Part shown: piece after piece, positions 15,874 to 25,135 of the stretch
How the letters are laid out: each line of letters opens with the position of its first letter
Numbering within the stretch: the stretch's first letter is position 1
Origin: an uncultured Acetobacteraceae bacterium
Lineage (GTDB): Bacteria > Pseudomonadota > Alphaproteobacteria > Acetobacterales > Acetobacteraceae
Direction: 5' to 3'
DNA length: 41,377 bases
NCBI GenBank assembly: GCA_903918195.1
Contig: CAIXDS010000219.1
Coordinates: 1-41,377, forward strand
Notes under the pieces: model-generated
Database searches by the model: none
What the model saw: the letters and a program-made list of their open reading frames with translations, nothing else
Told to the model about the DNA's origin: nothing
Made by a program: the position numbers and the translations under genes

Positions 15874-17094
15874 ATGGCAAAGATCAAGGTGAAAACCCCC
15901 GTCGTCGAGCTCGACGGGGATGAGATGACCCGTATTATCTGGGGTTTCATCAAGGACAAACTTATTCTACCCTATCTTGATATCGATTTGAAGTATTACG
16001 ATTTAGGAATAGAATACCGCGACCAGACCGACGACCGCGTCACCGTGGACTCGGCCAACGCCATCAAGCAGTACGGCGTCGGGGTCAAGTGCGCCACCAT
16101 CACCCCGGACGAAGCGCGCGTCGTCGAGTTCAAGCTGAAGAAGATGTGGCGCAGCCCGAATGGCACCATCCGCAACATCCTGGATGGTACCATCTTCCGC
16201 GAGCCGATCATCTGTCGCAACGTGCCCCGCCTGGTGCCGCACTGGACCCAGCCGATCGTCATCGGTCGTCACGCGTACGGCGACGTCTACCGCGCCACCG
16301 AAACCAGGATTCCCGGCCCCGGAAAGGTCACGCTGGTCTACCAGCCGGCCGATGGCGGGGCGCCGCACGTAATGGACGTGCACGACTTCAAAGGTCCCGG
16401 CGTGGCCATGGCCATGCACAACACCCGCGCCTCGATCGAGGGCTTTGCCCGCGCCAGCTTCCACTACGCGCTGCTGCGCAAGTACCCCGTGTATCTCTCG
16501 ACCAAGAACACCATCCTGAAAGCCTATGACGGCATGTTCAAGGACGTGTTCCAGGAGATCTTCGACGCCGAGTTCCAGGCCGATTTCGCCGCCGCCGGCC
16601 TGACCTACGAGCACCGCCTGATCGACGACATGGTCGCCTGTGCGCTGAAGTGGAACGGCGGCTATCTGTGGGCGTGCAAGAACTATGATGGCGACGTGCA
16701 GAGCGACATCGTGGCGCAGGGCTTCGGCTCGCTCGGCCTGATGACCTCGGTGTTGATGTCGCCGGACGGGCATACCGTGGAGAGCGAGGCGGCGCACGGC
16801 ACCGTCACCCGCCACTACCGCGAGCATCAGAAGGGACGCGAAACCAGCACCAATCCGATCGCCTCGATCTTCGCATGGACCCGCGGCCTGGTCTATCGGG
16901 GCAAGTTCGACAACACCCCGGACGTAACCGCCTTCGCCGAAACGCTGGAACGCGTGTGCGTCGAGACGGTGGAGAGCGGGGCCATGACGAAGGACCTTTC
17001 TGTCCTGATCGGCAAGGACCAGCCCTGGCTGAACACCCAGTCATTTCTGGCCAAGATCGACGACAATCTGCAGAAAGCCATGCAGAAGGCCTGA
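15874..17094 (+). CDS. icd: NADP-dependent isocitrate dehydrogenase, eukaryote-like type
   Basis: The 406-residue TCA-cycle enzyme oxidises isocitrate to 2-oxoglutarate. It belongs to the homodimeric subfamily shared with mitochondria: [53 protein letters not shown] (substrate loop), [16 protein letters not shown] and [17 protein letters not shown] (NADP site). Length matches the family. About twenty codons near residues 28-48 are almost all AT-ending rare codons (CTT, ATT, CTA, TTA, GGA, ATA), in sharp contrast to the rest of the gene, while the encoded peptide is normally conserved. Its product feeds the glnB-glnA nitrogen module at 29 kb. Confidence 0.96.
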   Translation: MAKIKVKTPVVELDGDEMTRIIWGFIKDKLILPYLDIDLKYYDLGIEYRDQTDDRVTVDSANAIKQYGVGVKCATITPDEARVVEFKLKKMWRSPNGTIRNILDGTIFREPIICRNVPRLVPHWTQPIVIGRHAYGDVYRATETRIPGPGKVTLVYQPADGGAPHVMDVHDFKGPGVAMAMHNTRASIEGFARASFHYALLRKYPVYLSTKNTILKAYDGMFKDVFQEIFDAEFQADFAAAGLTYEHRLIDDMVACALKWNGGYLWACKNYDGDVQSDIVAQGFGSLGLMTSVLMSPDGHTVESEAAHGTVTRHYREHQKGRETSTNPIASIFAWTRGLVYRGKFDNTPDVTAFAETLERVCVETVESGAMTKDLSVLIGKDQPWLNTQSFLAKIDDNLQKAMQKA

Positions 17095-17119
17095 TCGCAC
17101 GGGGCTTGTTTTAATGTTC

Positions 17120-17150
17120 GGGGGAAGGGGGCCTGTTCACCCCCACCCCC
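17120..17150. terminator. GC hairpin between convergent icd and hypothetical gene
   Basis: Two blocks of five G (17120-17124, 17127-17131) face two blocks of five C (17140-17144, 17146-17150) around an 8-base loop, with a small internal mismatch. No T-tract follows, so termination is only a suggestion from position. Confidence 0.35.
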
Positions 17151-17175
17151 GAGCCGCAGCGCCCGCCCAGGCGGC

Positions 17176-17943
17176 TTATGCGCCGTGCTCCCCCGGCAGC
17201 GGAGGGGCCGGACTGGCCGGGGCCGGTGGCGCTGGCAGTGGCGCGGGGGCCGGTGTCGCCGCATTGCGAGGTGCATCGTCCGGCCGTTCGGCGGAATAGA
17301 GTCCCAGTGCCGCCTTCGCGCCCAGGATCGCGCTCATATAGGCATAGGCGCCGTTGGCGTAGCGGGCGAAGGTCAGGCTGGTCAGCGGCACGTAACCCGC
17401 GACCCCGGCCGCGAACGGCGAGTAGCCGAACAGCCCATAGGCGACCACTTCCCCCACGGCGATACCGCCGAGTGCCCCAAGCCCTGCCGGAACCAGGTCC
17501 CAGTAGTTCGTCTTCTCGTCACCGGGGCCGTAGCCCGCCCAGATCAGACCGGCCGTGGCACCCGCCGCGGTCGCGATACCGATCGCTCCGGTGGCCGCGC
17601 TCATCGCGCCTTCCGTCACGGCGGTGAACGCCGTGCGGTAGGTCAGCATGCCGATCAGCGCGCCAAAGAGGTCGAGCGGCGCAAACGCGGCGATCTCTGC
17701 TTTGAGGTCGGTGTCCGGTGCGGCTGCCGCCTCCGGTTTGGCAGCGGCGTCCGGTGTGGCTGGCGCATCCGTCGCCACCTGCGGCGGTGCGGGCGTCGGT
17801 ACGGGCGGCGATGGGGGCGCCGCCGCCCCGGTGACGATCAGTACCGCGAGCCCTGCCAGTGCGGTGCGCGCCCGCCCGCACGACCGACCCGTCAGTGCGC
17901 ACGACTCCAGCGACGTTCCGTTTTCCGAGCCGCCACTCCGCAT
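17176..17943 (-). CDS. Hypothetical membrane protein with Ala/Pro-rich ends
   Basis: The start at 17943 follows GGGAG with a 9-base spacer and gives 255 residues. A first hydrophobic segment (ALAGLAVLIVTGAAA) may be a signal or anchor. Next comes a low-complexity Pro/Ala linker, then a membrane-like core about residues 85-225 with repeated Gly/Ala-rich spans (GAIGIATAAGATAGLIWAGY, LVPAGLGALGGIAVGEVVAYGLFGY, LGAKAALGLYS). The C-terminal 30 residues are again Pro/Ala. No known domain is recognised. The central Gly-zipper-like helices suggest an oligomeric membrane protein, but this is inference. Confidence 0.6.
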   Translation of the reverse strand: MRSGGSENGTSLESCALTGRSCGRARTALAGLAVLIVTGAAAPPSPPVPTPAPPQVATDAPATPDAAAKPEAAAAPDTDLKAEIAAFAPLDLFGALIGMLTYRTAFTAVTEGAMSAATGAIGIATAAGATAGLIWAGYGPGDEKTNYWDLVPAGLGALGGIAVGEVVAYGLFGYSPFAAGVAGYVPLTSLTFARYANGAYAYMSAILGAKAALGLYSAERPDDAPRNAATPAPAPLPAPPAPASPAPPLPGEHGA

Positions 17944-18188
17944 ATGCCTGTCTCCCGAGGGCAGCCGATGATGAGATTCGCAGCCATACGGTACGCGGCG
18001 CCGATGGCCAAGACGCACCATCGCCACATGCCGGTCGTCTTTGGGTGGAATCGGCGGCGATGTGGAGGGGAAGCGCCCGACCTTCCGGACCCGAAAGGGA
18101 TACGCCGGAGATCCTCATGCCGGACCTGGATGATTCTCAAGGCATTTCTGAAATTCCAAAACTGCCGAAAAACAAAGCGGTTTCAGAA

Positions 18189-18264
18189 TGGTGCCCAGGG
18201 GCGGGATCGAACCACCGACACTGCGATTTTCAGTCGCATGCTCTACCAACTGAGCTACCTGGGC
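18189..18264 (-). tRNA. tRNA-Phe (GAA)
   Basis: The minus strand folds as a complete cloverleaf: acceptor GCCCAGG/CCTGGGC, D arm TAGCTCAGTTGGTAGAGC, anticodon stem TGCGA/TCGCA with loop CTGAAAA (anticodon GAA at 18229-18231), and the TGTCGGTGGTTCGATCCCGCC T arm. ACCA is encoded at the 3' end (18189-18192). It sits downstream of yacG, the position conserved in many alphaproteobacteria. Confidence 0.97.
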
Positions 18265-18315
18265 CCGCCGCAGAAGCGTCGGAGGCGGCGGAAATAGCCC
18301 AGTGCGGCGCGGCAA

Positions 18316-18507
18316 TCAACCCGCCAAATCGTCATCAGACGGCAACTCTTCCACCGGCGCCGCCGGAACGCGATAAGACTCGCCAAACCAGCGGCCAAGA
18401 TCGATCTCGGCGCAGCGGCCGCTGCAGAAAGGCAGAAACCGCGGGGCCGGCGGTTTGCCGCAGATCGGGCAGGAAGGCGGGCGGCCGGCAGTGGAGGCTT
18501 TGCTCAT
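18316..18507 (-). CDS. yacG: DNA gyrase inhibitor YacG, zinc finger protein
   Basis: The 63-residue protein has the four-cysteine YacG pattern: CPICGKPP and FCSGRCAEIDLGRWFGESYRVP, followed by an acidic tail (EELPSDDD). YacG binds GyrB and inhibits gyrase in Escherichia coli. The ATG at 18507 overlaps the RNase E/G stop as ATGA, closing the infA-maf-RNase-yacG run. Confidence 0.93.
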   Translation of the reverse strand: MSKASTAGRPPSCPICGKPPAPRFLPFCSGRCAEIDLGRWFGESYRVPAAPVEELPSDDDLAG

Positions 18508-19610
18508 TCGTCCAGGCTCCAGGCACAGGCGGGCAGGGTTGGGTCGGGGCGCACGGGGAAGGGGTGTCCCGTACGCCGCAGCCAGTCTGCCAGCGCCACC
18601 GGGTCGGCGCGCAATGCCGCCTCCACGGCGGGGGCGGCACGCAGTGCGGGTGCCCGGTGCGGGCGGGCGGAAAACGCCGCGTCGGCCGCGCGCAGCGCTG
18701 CCAGCCCGGCGGCATGCGGGCCGGCCAGCACATCGTGCAGCGGCGGGTGCACGCGCGGGCGCAGAATCTCGGCCAGGCCCAGCGCGGTGAAGCCGAGCAG
18801 CCGCGGCGCCAGCGGATCGGTGGACATCGCCGCTTGCAACTCGGGTCCCAACCGGGCGCGGCGCGACACCGACACCCCGCCAAGATCGACCAGAATGGCG
18901 CCCGACAGGTTGCGCAGCCGGATCTGCCGGGCCAGCGGCGGCAGCAACGCCAGGTTGGCGGCGAACTGGGTGCGCGCCTTGCTCCCCCGTGCCCCGGTTG
19001 AAGCGCCGAGGTCGATGTCGATCGCGGTCAGCGCCGGGGTGGGATACACGGTCAGCCGGGCGCCGCCGGGCAGCGCCGCTTCCGGCTCTGCCAGCGCCGC
19101 TGCCTGGGCCGCCACGTCGTCATCGAAGGCGGCGCGCGTCAGCCGCAGCCGCTCGCCCAGCACCGGCCGCAACACCGCCGCGACCGCGGCATCATCGAGT
19201 TCGACCGGGGCGTCCGGGTGCAGCGCTGCCAGGCGCTCGACCGCGCCCGGTCCGCGGCGGAGCAGCGAAGGGGGGCCGGCGCCGACCAGCGCCGACCCGG
19301 CGGCATCCAGATGTGCTGTCAGGCGCGGCCCCTTGCCGCCCTGGGCGGCGCGCACGACGCGCACCCCCAGCGCCTGCCCCTCGGAGACGCCGGAACCGCC
19401 CTCGCTGTCCGGCAGGAACCCGTCCGCGCCGCCCTCCAGCCGCACGAAGGCGCCCGCCATGGCCGGCACCCGGGCGGCGACGCGGCCGCGATGCAGGTCG
19501 CCCACCCCGTCCGGCGCGCCGGGGCGCCATACCGCATAGTCCACCAGGCCTGTTTCATCGACCGCGGCGACGCGGATTTCGCCGGGGCTGCAGGCCGCCA
19601 GCAGCTTCAC
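18504..19610 (-). CDS. Short ribonuclease E/G family protein
   Basis: The 368-residue protein has an S1-like N-terminal region (DLHRGRVAARVPAMAGAFVRL.. and DGFLP) and the RNase E/G catalytic core: an Asp in LTAIDIDLGAS, RQIRLRNLSGAILVDLGG with the second metal Asp, and GFTALGLAEILRPRV. These two Asp would hold the catalytic magnesium. The CPxC zinc link that follows the core in RNase E and RNase G is absent, and the C-terminal part is Ala/Arg-rich and divergent, so dimer assembly must differ. The start is a GTG in a GTGA overlap with the maf stop. It probably processes rRNA or mRNA in the cytoplasm. Confidence 0.85.
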   Translation of the reverse strand: MKLLAACSPGEIRVAAVDETGLVDYAVWRPGAPDGVGDLHRGRVAARVPAMAGAFVRLEGGADGFLPDSEGGSGVSEGQALGVRVVRAAQGGKGPRLTAHLDAAGSALVGAGPPSLLRRGPGAVERLAALHPDAPVELDDAAVAAVLRPVLGERLRLTRAAFDDDVAAQAAALAEPEAALPGGARLTVYPTPALTAIDIDLGASTGARGSKARTQFAANLALLPPLARQIRLRNLSGAILVDLGGVSVSRRARLGPELQAAMSTDPLAPRLLGFTALGLAEILRPRVHPPLHDVLAGPHAAGLAALRAADAAFSARPHRAPALRAAPAVEAALRADPVALADWLRRTGHPFPVRPDPTLPACAWSLDE

Positions 19611-20176
19611 GGCAACGTGTAGCCGAGGCCGCTCAGCAGGCTGGCGGTTTCGAACAGCGGCAGCCCGACCACGCCGGAATAGCTGCCGGACAGGAAGCGC
19701 ACATGCGCCGCTGCCCGGCCCTGGATGGCATAGCCGCCCGCCTTGCCGCGCCATTCGCCGCTGGCGAGATAGGCGGACAATTGCGGCTCGCTGAAGCGGG
19801 CGAAGCCGACCACGCTCTCCGCTAGCCGCTCGGCGCGGCGCCCGTCCGGGGCCGCCAGCACCACCGCGGTCAGCACCCGGTGGCGGCGGCCGGAGAGCAG
19901 CGTCAGGCAGGCGCGCGCCTCCGCTTCGGTCGCCGCCTTGGGCAGGATGCGCCGGCCGCAGGCGACCACCGTGTCGGCCGCCAGCACATAGTCGGCCGCG
20001 CTGGCCGCCACCGCTGCTTTGGCGCGGGCGAGCCGTTGCGCCGCCTGGCGCGGCAACTCGTCGCGCAGCGGGGTCTCGTCGATGTCGGTCGGGACAACGG
20101 CGTCGGGAATGACACCGATCTGGGCCAGCAGGTCGAGGCGACGCGGGCTGGCCGAAGCAAGGATCAGGCGGGCCAG
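19607..20176 (-). CDS. maf: Maf-like nucleotide pyrophosphatase with a non-canonical start
   Basis: The frame encodes a full Maf protein: LILASASPRRLDLLAQIGV at the N-terminus, the VPTDIDETPL and ADTVVACGRRILPKA active-site blocks, and SGSYSGVVGLPLFET near the end. Maf proteins hydrolyse modified or canonical nucleoside triphosphates and affect septation. Between the preceding in-frame stop (inside infA) and the ASASPRR motif there is no ATG, GTG or TTG. The best candidates are CTG at 20176, one base after the infA TGA (189 residues, MARLILASASPRR), or CTG at 20167. The first TTG would remove the first 40 residues, including the phosphate-binding motif. Coupled reinitiation after infA is plausible. 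Confidence 0.85.
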   Translation of the reverse strand: MARLILASASPRRLDLLAQIGVIPDAVVPTDIDETPLRDELPRQAAQRLARAKAAVAASAADYVLAADTVVACGRRILPKAATEAEARACLTLLSGRRHRVLTAVVLAAPDGRRAERLAESVVGFARFSEPQLSAYLASGEWRGKAGGYAIQGRAAAHVRFLSGSYSGVVGLPLFETASLLSGLGYTLP

Positions 20177-20177
20177 A

Positions 20178-20396
20178 TCACTTGAACCGAAACGTGATCC
20201 GGCCTTTGGACAGATCGTAGGGGGTCATTTCCACGTTCACGCGGTCGCCGGCCAGCACGCGGATGCGGTTCTTGCGCATCTTGCCGCTGGTATGCGCCAG
20301 GATGACGTGTTCGTTATCGAGCTTTACGCGAAACATGGCGTTCGGGAGCAGTTCCGTCACGGTGCCGCTGAACTCGATCATGTCTTCTTTCGACAT
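20178..20396 (-). CDS. infA: Translation initiation factor IF-1
   Basis: The 72-residue S1-fold protein [20 protein letters not shown].. has all IF-1 landmarks: [40 protein letters not shown] and the C-terminal GRITFRFK. It occupies the ribosomal A site during initiation. AAAGGAT is four bases before the ATG. The stop is separated by one base from the proposed maf start, and maf-RNase E/G-yacG follow as one coupled run. Confidence 0.97.
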   Translation of the reverse strand: MSKEDMIEFSGTVTELLPNAMFRVKLDNEHVILAHTSGKMRKNRIRVLAGDRVNVEMTPYDLSKGRITFRFK

Positions 20397-20470
20397 GCAT
20401 ATCCTTTGTTTGTGGTGGCGCCGGAGCGGCGTCAGAGTGCGCGCAACATGAGCACCCGGTAATGCGGGGT

Positions 20471-20545
20471 CAAGCGCAGGGAAGGAAGGCCAGGGCTCTG
20501 CCCTGGACCCGCCAAGGGCCGAGAGGCCCCTGGACCCCATCACTT
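20471..20545. repeat. Palindromic intergenic repeat, copy C
   Basis: Bases 20485-20545 are identical to copy B (15693-15753) in the opposite orientation. The far end (TCAAGCG near 20470-20476) matches the CGCTTGA ends of copies B and E. The hisD stop codon and last codon lie inside the repeat (20540-20545), so it directly abuts coding sequence. Confidence 0.8.
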
Positions 20546-21832
20546 ATTGCCCAGTCGCACCCCAATGCTGCGTCCGTGCGCATGCAATCCTTCAGCTTCC
20601 GCCAGCGCAATGGCCGCCGGCCCAACGCGGCGCAGGGCGTCGTCATCACCGGCAATCCAGGTGGTGCGCTTGAGGAAGTCGAACACCGACAGGCCAGAAG
20701 CGAAGCGCGCCGTGCGCCCGGTGGGCAGCACGTGGTTCGGCCCGGCCACGTAGTCGCCCAGCGCCTCTGGACAGGACGGGCCGAGGAAGGCGGCGCCGGC
20801 ATGGCGGATGCGCGCAAACAGCGCGGCGGGATCGGCGGTCATGATCTGCAGGTGCTCGGGCGCCAGGCGGTCGGACAGGGTGGCGGCCTCTTCCCAGTCG
20901 CGCACCACGATGATGGCGCCGTGGCGCTCCCACGAGGTGCCGGCGATGGCGGCGCGCGGAAGTGTAGGCAGTTCGGCGGTCACCGCCTCGGCCACCGCGG
21001 TGGCGAAACCTGCGTCGTCGGTGATCAGGATGGATTGGGCCGCTTCGTCATGCTCGGCCTGGGCCAGCAGATCGATGGCTACACGCCGCGGGTCCTGGGC
21101 GGCGTCGGCGATCACCACCACCTCGGAGGGGCCGGCGATGTTGTCGATGCCGACGCGGCCGAACACCTGGCGCTTGGCCTCCGCCACATAGGCATTGCCG
21201 GGGCCGACAATGCGGTCCACCGGGGCAATGGTCGCCGTGCCCCAGGCCAGGGCAGCCACCGCCTGGGCACCGCCGACGCGATAGATTTCCGTCACTCCGG
21301 CGCGCCGTGCGGCGGCCAGCACCAGCGGGTTGAGCACGCCGCCGGGCGTGGGCACGCACATGGCAATGCGCGCGACGCCGGCGGCACGGGCCGGAATCGC
21401 GTTCATCAGCACGGAGGACGGATAAGCGGCCTTCCCCCCCGGCACATACAGGCCGACCGAATCGAGCGCCGTCCAGCGCATGCCCAGCGTGAGGCCCTCG
21501 GCGTCGGTGATGCGCAGATCGGCGGGAAGCTGGGCGCGGTGGAATGCCTCGATCCGCGTGGCGGCAAGGTCCAGGGCCGCGTGCAACTCGGCCGGCACGG
21601 CGGCGACGGCGGCCTCGATCTCGTCGGCGCCGATGCGCAGGCGGTCGGGCGTGACCTCCATGCGGTCGAAGCGCCGGGTGAGGTCGCACAGCGCCGCATC
21701 GCCGCGGGCGCGCACCTCGGCGATGATGGCAGCGACGGCGGCGTCCACGCGTTCGGTGGTCTCGCGCGCCTGCTCAAGCAGGGCGCGGAATGCGGTCTCG
21801 AAGCCGGGGGCGGTGGTGGTCAGGCTGATCAT
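20540..21832 (-). CDS. hisD: Histidinol dehydrogenase
   Basis: The 430-residue enzyme carries out the last two oxidations of histidine synthesis, histidinol to histidine with NAD. Motifs: [70 protein letters not shown] (signature region), [13 protein letters not shown] with zinc ligands, and [10 protein letters not shown] with the catalytic Glu-His. The ATG overlaps the hisG stop by four bases. Its final Lys-stop codons (AAG TGA) are part of repeat copy C, implying that the repeat inserted at or re-formed the gene end. Confidence 0.96.
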   Translation of the reverse strand: MISLTTTAPGFETAFRALLEQARETTERVDAAVAAIIAEVRARGDAALCDLTRRFDRMEVTPDRLRIGADEIEAAVAAVPAELHAALDLAATRIEAFHRAQLPADLRITDAEGLTLGMRWTALDSVGLYVPGGKAAYPSSVLMNAIPARAAGVARIAMCVPTPGGVLNPLVLAAARRAGVTEIYRVGGAQAVAALAWGTATIAPVDRIVGPGNAYVAEAKRQVFGRVGIDNIAGPSEVVVIADAAQDPRRVAIDLLAQAEHDEAAQSILITDDAGFATAVAEAVTAELPTLPRAAIAGTSWERHGAIIVVRDWEEAATLSDRLAPEHLQIMTADPAALFARIRHAGAAFLGPSCPEALGDYVAGPNHVLPTGRTARFASGLSVFDFLKRTTWIAGDDDALRRVGPAAIALAEAEGLHAHGRSIGVRLGNK

Positions 21833-22548
21833 GGGCGCGTGCTCATCCCGCCGGCGCCGCCCAGAAGCGCCGCGCGGAACCGGGCGATCCAGGCGCCGAC
21901 CTGCTCGGGGCGCGTCTTCAGCGCGGTGCGGTTGACGATCAGGCGGCTGGTGACATGGGCGATCACCTCGGTTTCCACCAGCCCGTTCGCCTTCAATGTC
22001 GATCCGGTGGCCACCAGATCGACGATCAGCCGGGTCAGCCCGAGCCCGGGGGCCAGCTCCATCGCTCCGTTCAGGTGCACCACGTCGGCATTAATGCCGC
22101 GGGCGGCGTAGTGGCGGCGGGCGATGTTGGGATACTTGGTCGCCACCCGCACCCGGCTCCAGGTGCGCGGGTCGTCGCTGCCGGCGGTGTCGCGCGGCTC
22201 GGCCACCGACACCCGGCAGCCGCCGATGCCGAGGTCGAGCGGGGCGTAGATTTCCGGATAATCGAATTCCATCAGCACGTCGGCGCCGCAGATGCCGAGC
22301 TGGGCGGCGCCGAAGGCAACGAAGGTGGCCACGTCGAAGCTGCGCACCCGTACCACATCCAGCGCCGGGTCGTCGGTGGGGAAACGCAGCATCCGGCTGT
22401 CTTCGTCGGCGTAGTCCGGATGCGGCCGGATGCCGGCGCGTGCCAGCAAAGGGGCGCATTCCTGCAGAATGCGCCCCTTCGGCAAGGCGAGGATGAGCGG
22501 CCCCGTGGCTTCCGGCTCCAGGGCGGCGGCAGGGAATGCAGCGGTCAT
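21829..22548 (-). CDS. hisG: ATP phosphoribosyltransferase, short form
   Basis: The 239-residue enzyme starts histidine synthesis by joining ATP and PRPP. Landmarks: ILALPKGRILQECAPLL, RSFDVATFVAFGAAQLGICG, the PRPP-binding stretch around DLVATGSTLKANGL (about residue 181), and TRLIVDL. There is no C-terminal ACT-like regulatory domain, so this is the short form that works with a HisZ partner; hisZ is not in the window. It is coupled to hisD by an ATGA overlap. Confidence 0.95.
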   Translation of the reverse strand: MTAAFPAAALEPEATGPLILALPKGRILQECAPLLARAGIRPHPDYADEDSRMLRFPTDDPALDVVRVRSFDVATFVAFGAAQLGICGADVLMEFDYPEIYAPLDLGIGGCRVSVAEPRDTAGSDDPRTWSRVRVATKYPNIARRHYAARGINADVVHLNGAMELAPGLGLTRLIVDLVATGSTLKANGLVETEVIAHVTSRLIVNRTALKTRPEQVGAWIARFRAALLGGAGGMSTRP

Positions 22549-22614
22549 GATGCAGGCGTTTACACCGCTGCGCGCCCGGCCGGAAGCCTCAGCCAGGCCT
22601 CCGCGATACGGCGG

Positions 22615-22959
22615 CTAGTAGAACCAATGGGATGAACTCTCGGGGCCTTTGTAGAGTGTCTGGTACAGGTATTCCGAGCCGATGACGCCGAGGACGACGC
22701 CGAACAACTCGCCAACTTCCAGAGTCGGCGAGATCAGGATCAAGCCGGCGAGGATGCCGCCGCCCAGGAAAAGCAGACGTGGCGGTTCCATATGGAAAAT
22801 TTCGTTCATGCCCTCCATCGGCGTCTCGGCGACCTGGATCACCGCGCTGCCGGTCATGTGGGCTGGTGCGGCCAGGTGAACGGGTGCGGCCCGGGCGCTT
22901 CCGGCCAAGCCAAACACCAGCGAGAGGCTGAGAAACAAGCTCAAAACCGCATTGATCAC
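22615..22959 (-). CDS. Small exported or membrane protein of unknown function
   Basis: A GTG at 22959 preceded by GGGGAG with an 8-base spacer gives 114 residues. The N-terminus is a typical signal peptide (INAVLSLFLSLSLVFGLAGSARA then APV). A short Met-rich amphipathic part (ETPMEGMNEIFHMEPP) follows, then two hydrophobic helices (LLFLGGGILAGLILI and ELFGVVLGVIGSEYLYQTLY) and a polar tail ending SHWFY. I do not recognise the family. It lies between murA and hisG on the same strand, with gaps of 249 and 66 bases, so it may have its own promoter. Confidence 0.65.
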   Translation of the reverse strand: MINAVLSLFLSLSLVFGLAGSARAAPVHLAAPAHMTGSAVIQVAETPMEGMNEIFHMEPPRLLFLGGGILAGLILISPTLEVGELFGVVLGVIGSEYLYQTLYKGPESSSHWFY

Positions 22960-23208
22960 GTGGTTCTCCCCTGAGTTTTGTTGAGATGGCAACGTTCAGG
23001 TGTTGTGCCGCAAACGCCGTGGCAAAAGCCAACGATTTTCCGGGCCAGCGACACTTTGACAAAAACATTTCCCCGCCCGGCTTTTGCGGGGCCGGACGGG
23101 GATAGCAGAAGGAGGCGCCTGCGCTTGCGCCCTGACACTGAAAACCGTTCTGAGTCACCAGCGCTTTAGCTGATACTGTGGGTTGGCGCGGCAAAATGGT
23201 GCGGGCCG

Positions 23209-24471
<1,263 letters not shown>

Positions 24472-24489
24472 CTGGCTATCTACCCGGGC

Positions 24490-25047
24490 TCAGCCGAGCC
24501 GGGGAAGCGAAACCCCGCGCTGGCCCTGGTACTTTCCGCGCTTGTCCGCATAGCTGGTCTCGCAAGGTTCGTTGCCGTGTATAAATAGGAACTGACAGAT
24601 GCCCTCGTGGGCGTAGATCTTGGCGGGCAGGGGGGTGGTGTTACTGATTTCGATGGTTACCTGACCCTCCCATTCCGGCTCGAGCGGGGTAACATTAACG
24701 ATGATGCCGCAGCGGGCGTAGGTGGATTTGCCCAGGCAGATCACCAGCACGTCGCGCGGAATGCGGAAATATTCCACCGTGCGGGCCAGCGCGAAGGAGT
24801 TCGGCGGAATGATGCAGACTGGCCCGGTGCGATCGACGAAGGAACTGGGATTGAACGATTTCGGATCGACGATGGCCGAGTCGACGTTGGTGAACACCTT
24901 GAATTCATCGGCAACGCGGGCGTCATAGCCGTAACTGGACAGGCCGAAGCTGATCACGCCATCGCGCTTTTGTGTTTCCACAAACGGCTCGATCATGGCG
25001 TGCTCGGTCGCCATGCGGCGGATCCAGCGGTCGGACATGACGGACAT
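24490..25047 (-). CDS. dcd: dCTP deaminase
   Basis: The 185-residue trimeric enzyme deaminates dCTP to dUTP for thymidylate synthesis. Conserved parts: SDRWIRRMA at the start, [20 protein letters not shown], the substrate-binding [18 protein letters not shown] and [10 protein letters not shown], the catalytic Glu in [15 protein letters not shown], and the C-terminal [14 protein letters not shown] lid. The start at 25047 has GGAG ten bases upstream; a second ATG at 25038 is possible. Several codons in the 3' half (CTA, TTT, ATA, GTT AAT GTT) are AT-rich rare codons. Its product pathway ends at Tmk, encoded at 31.3 kb. Confidence 0.95.
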   Translation of the reverse strand: MSVMSDRWIRRMATEHAMIEPFVETQKRDGVISFGLSSYGYDARVADEFKVFTNVDSAIVDPKSFNPSSFVDRTGPVCIIPPNSFALARTVEYFRIPRDVLVICLGKSTYARCGIIVNVTPLEPEWEGQVTIEISNTTPLPAKIYAHEGICQFLFIHGNEPCETSYADKRGKYQGQRGVSLPRLG

Positions 25048-25135
25048 GGGCGCGTTCTCCGGAGGCGATCGGCCGGGGACGCTCCCCGGTGGGGGGAGGC
25101 GTAACATCCACGGCGCTGGCAAGACAAATCCGGGC

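Noticed and set aside
15950..16020. Horizontal transfer of part of icd
   Set aside because: The encoded peptide is typical of the family and the patch is only about 70 bases; synonymous shift alone does not show transfer, so it is reported as a codon island instead.
20462..22111. Long open frame on the plus strand opposite hisD and hisG
   Set aside because: High GC keeps antisense frames open; the product is His/Gly/Arg-rich with no domain, and both opposite genes are certain. The same holds for long antisense frames over yejF, glnA and the P450 gene.
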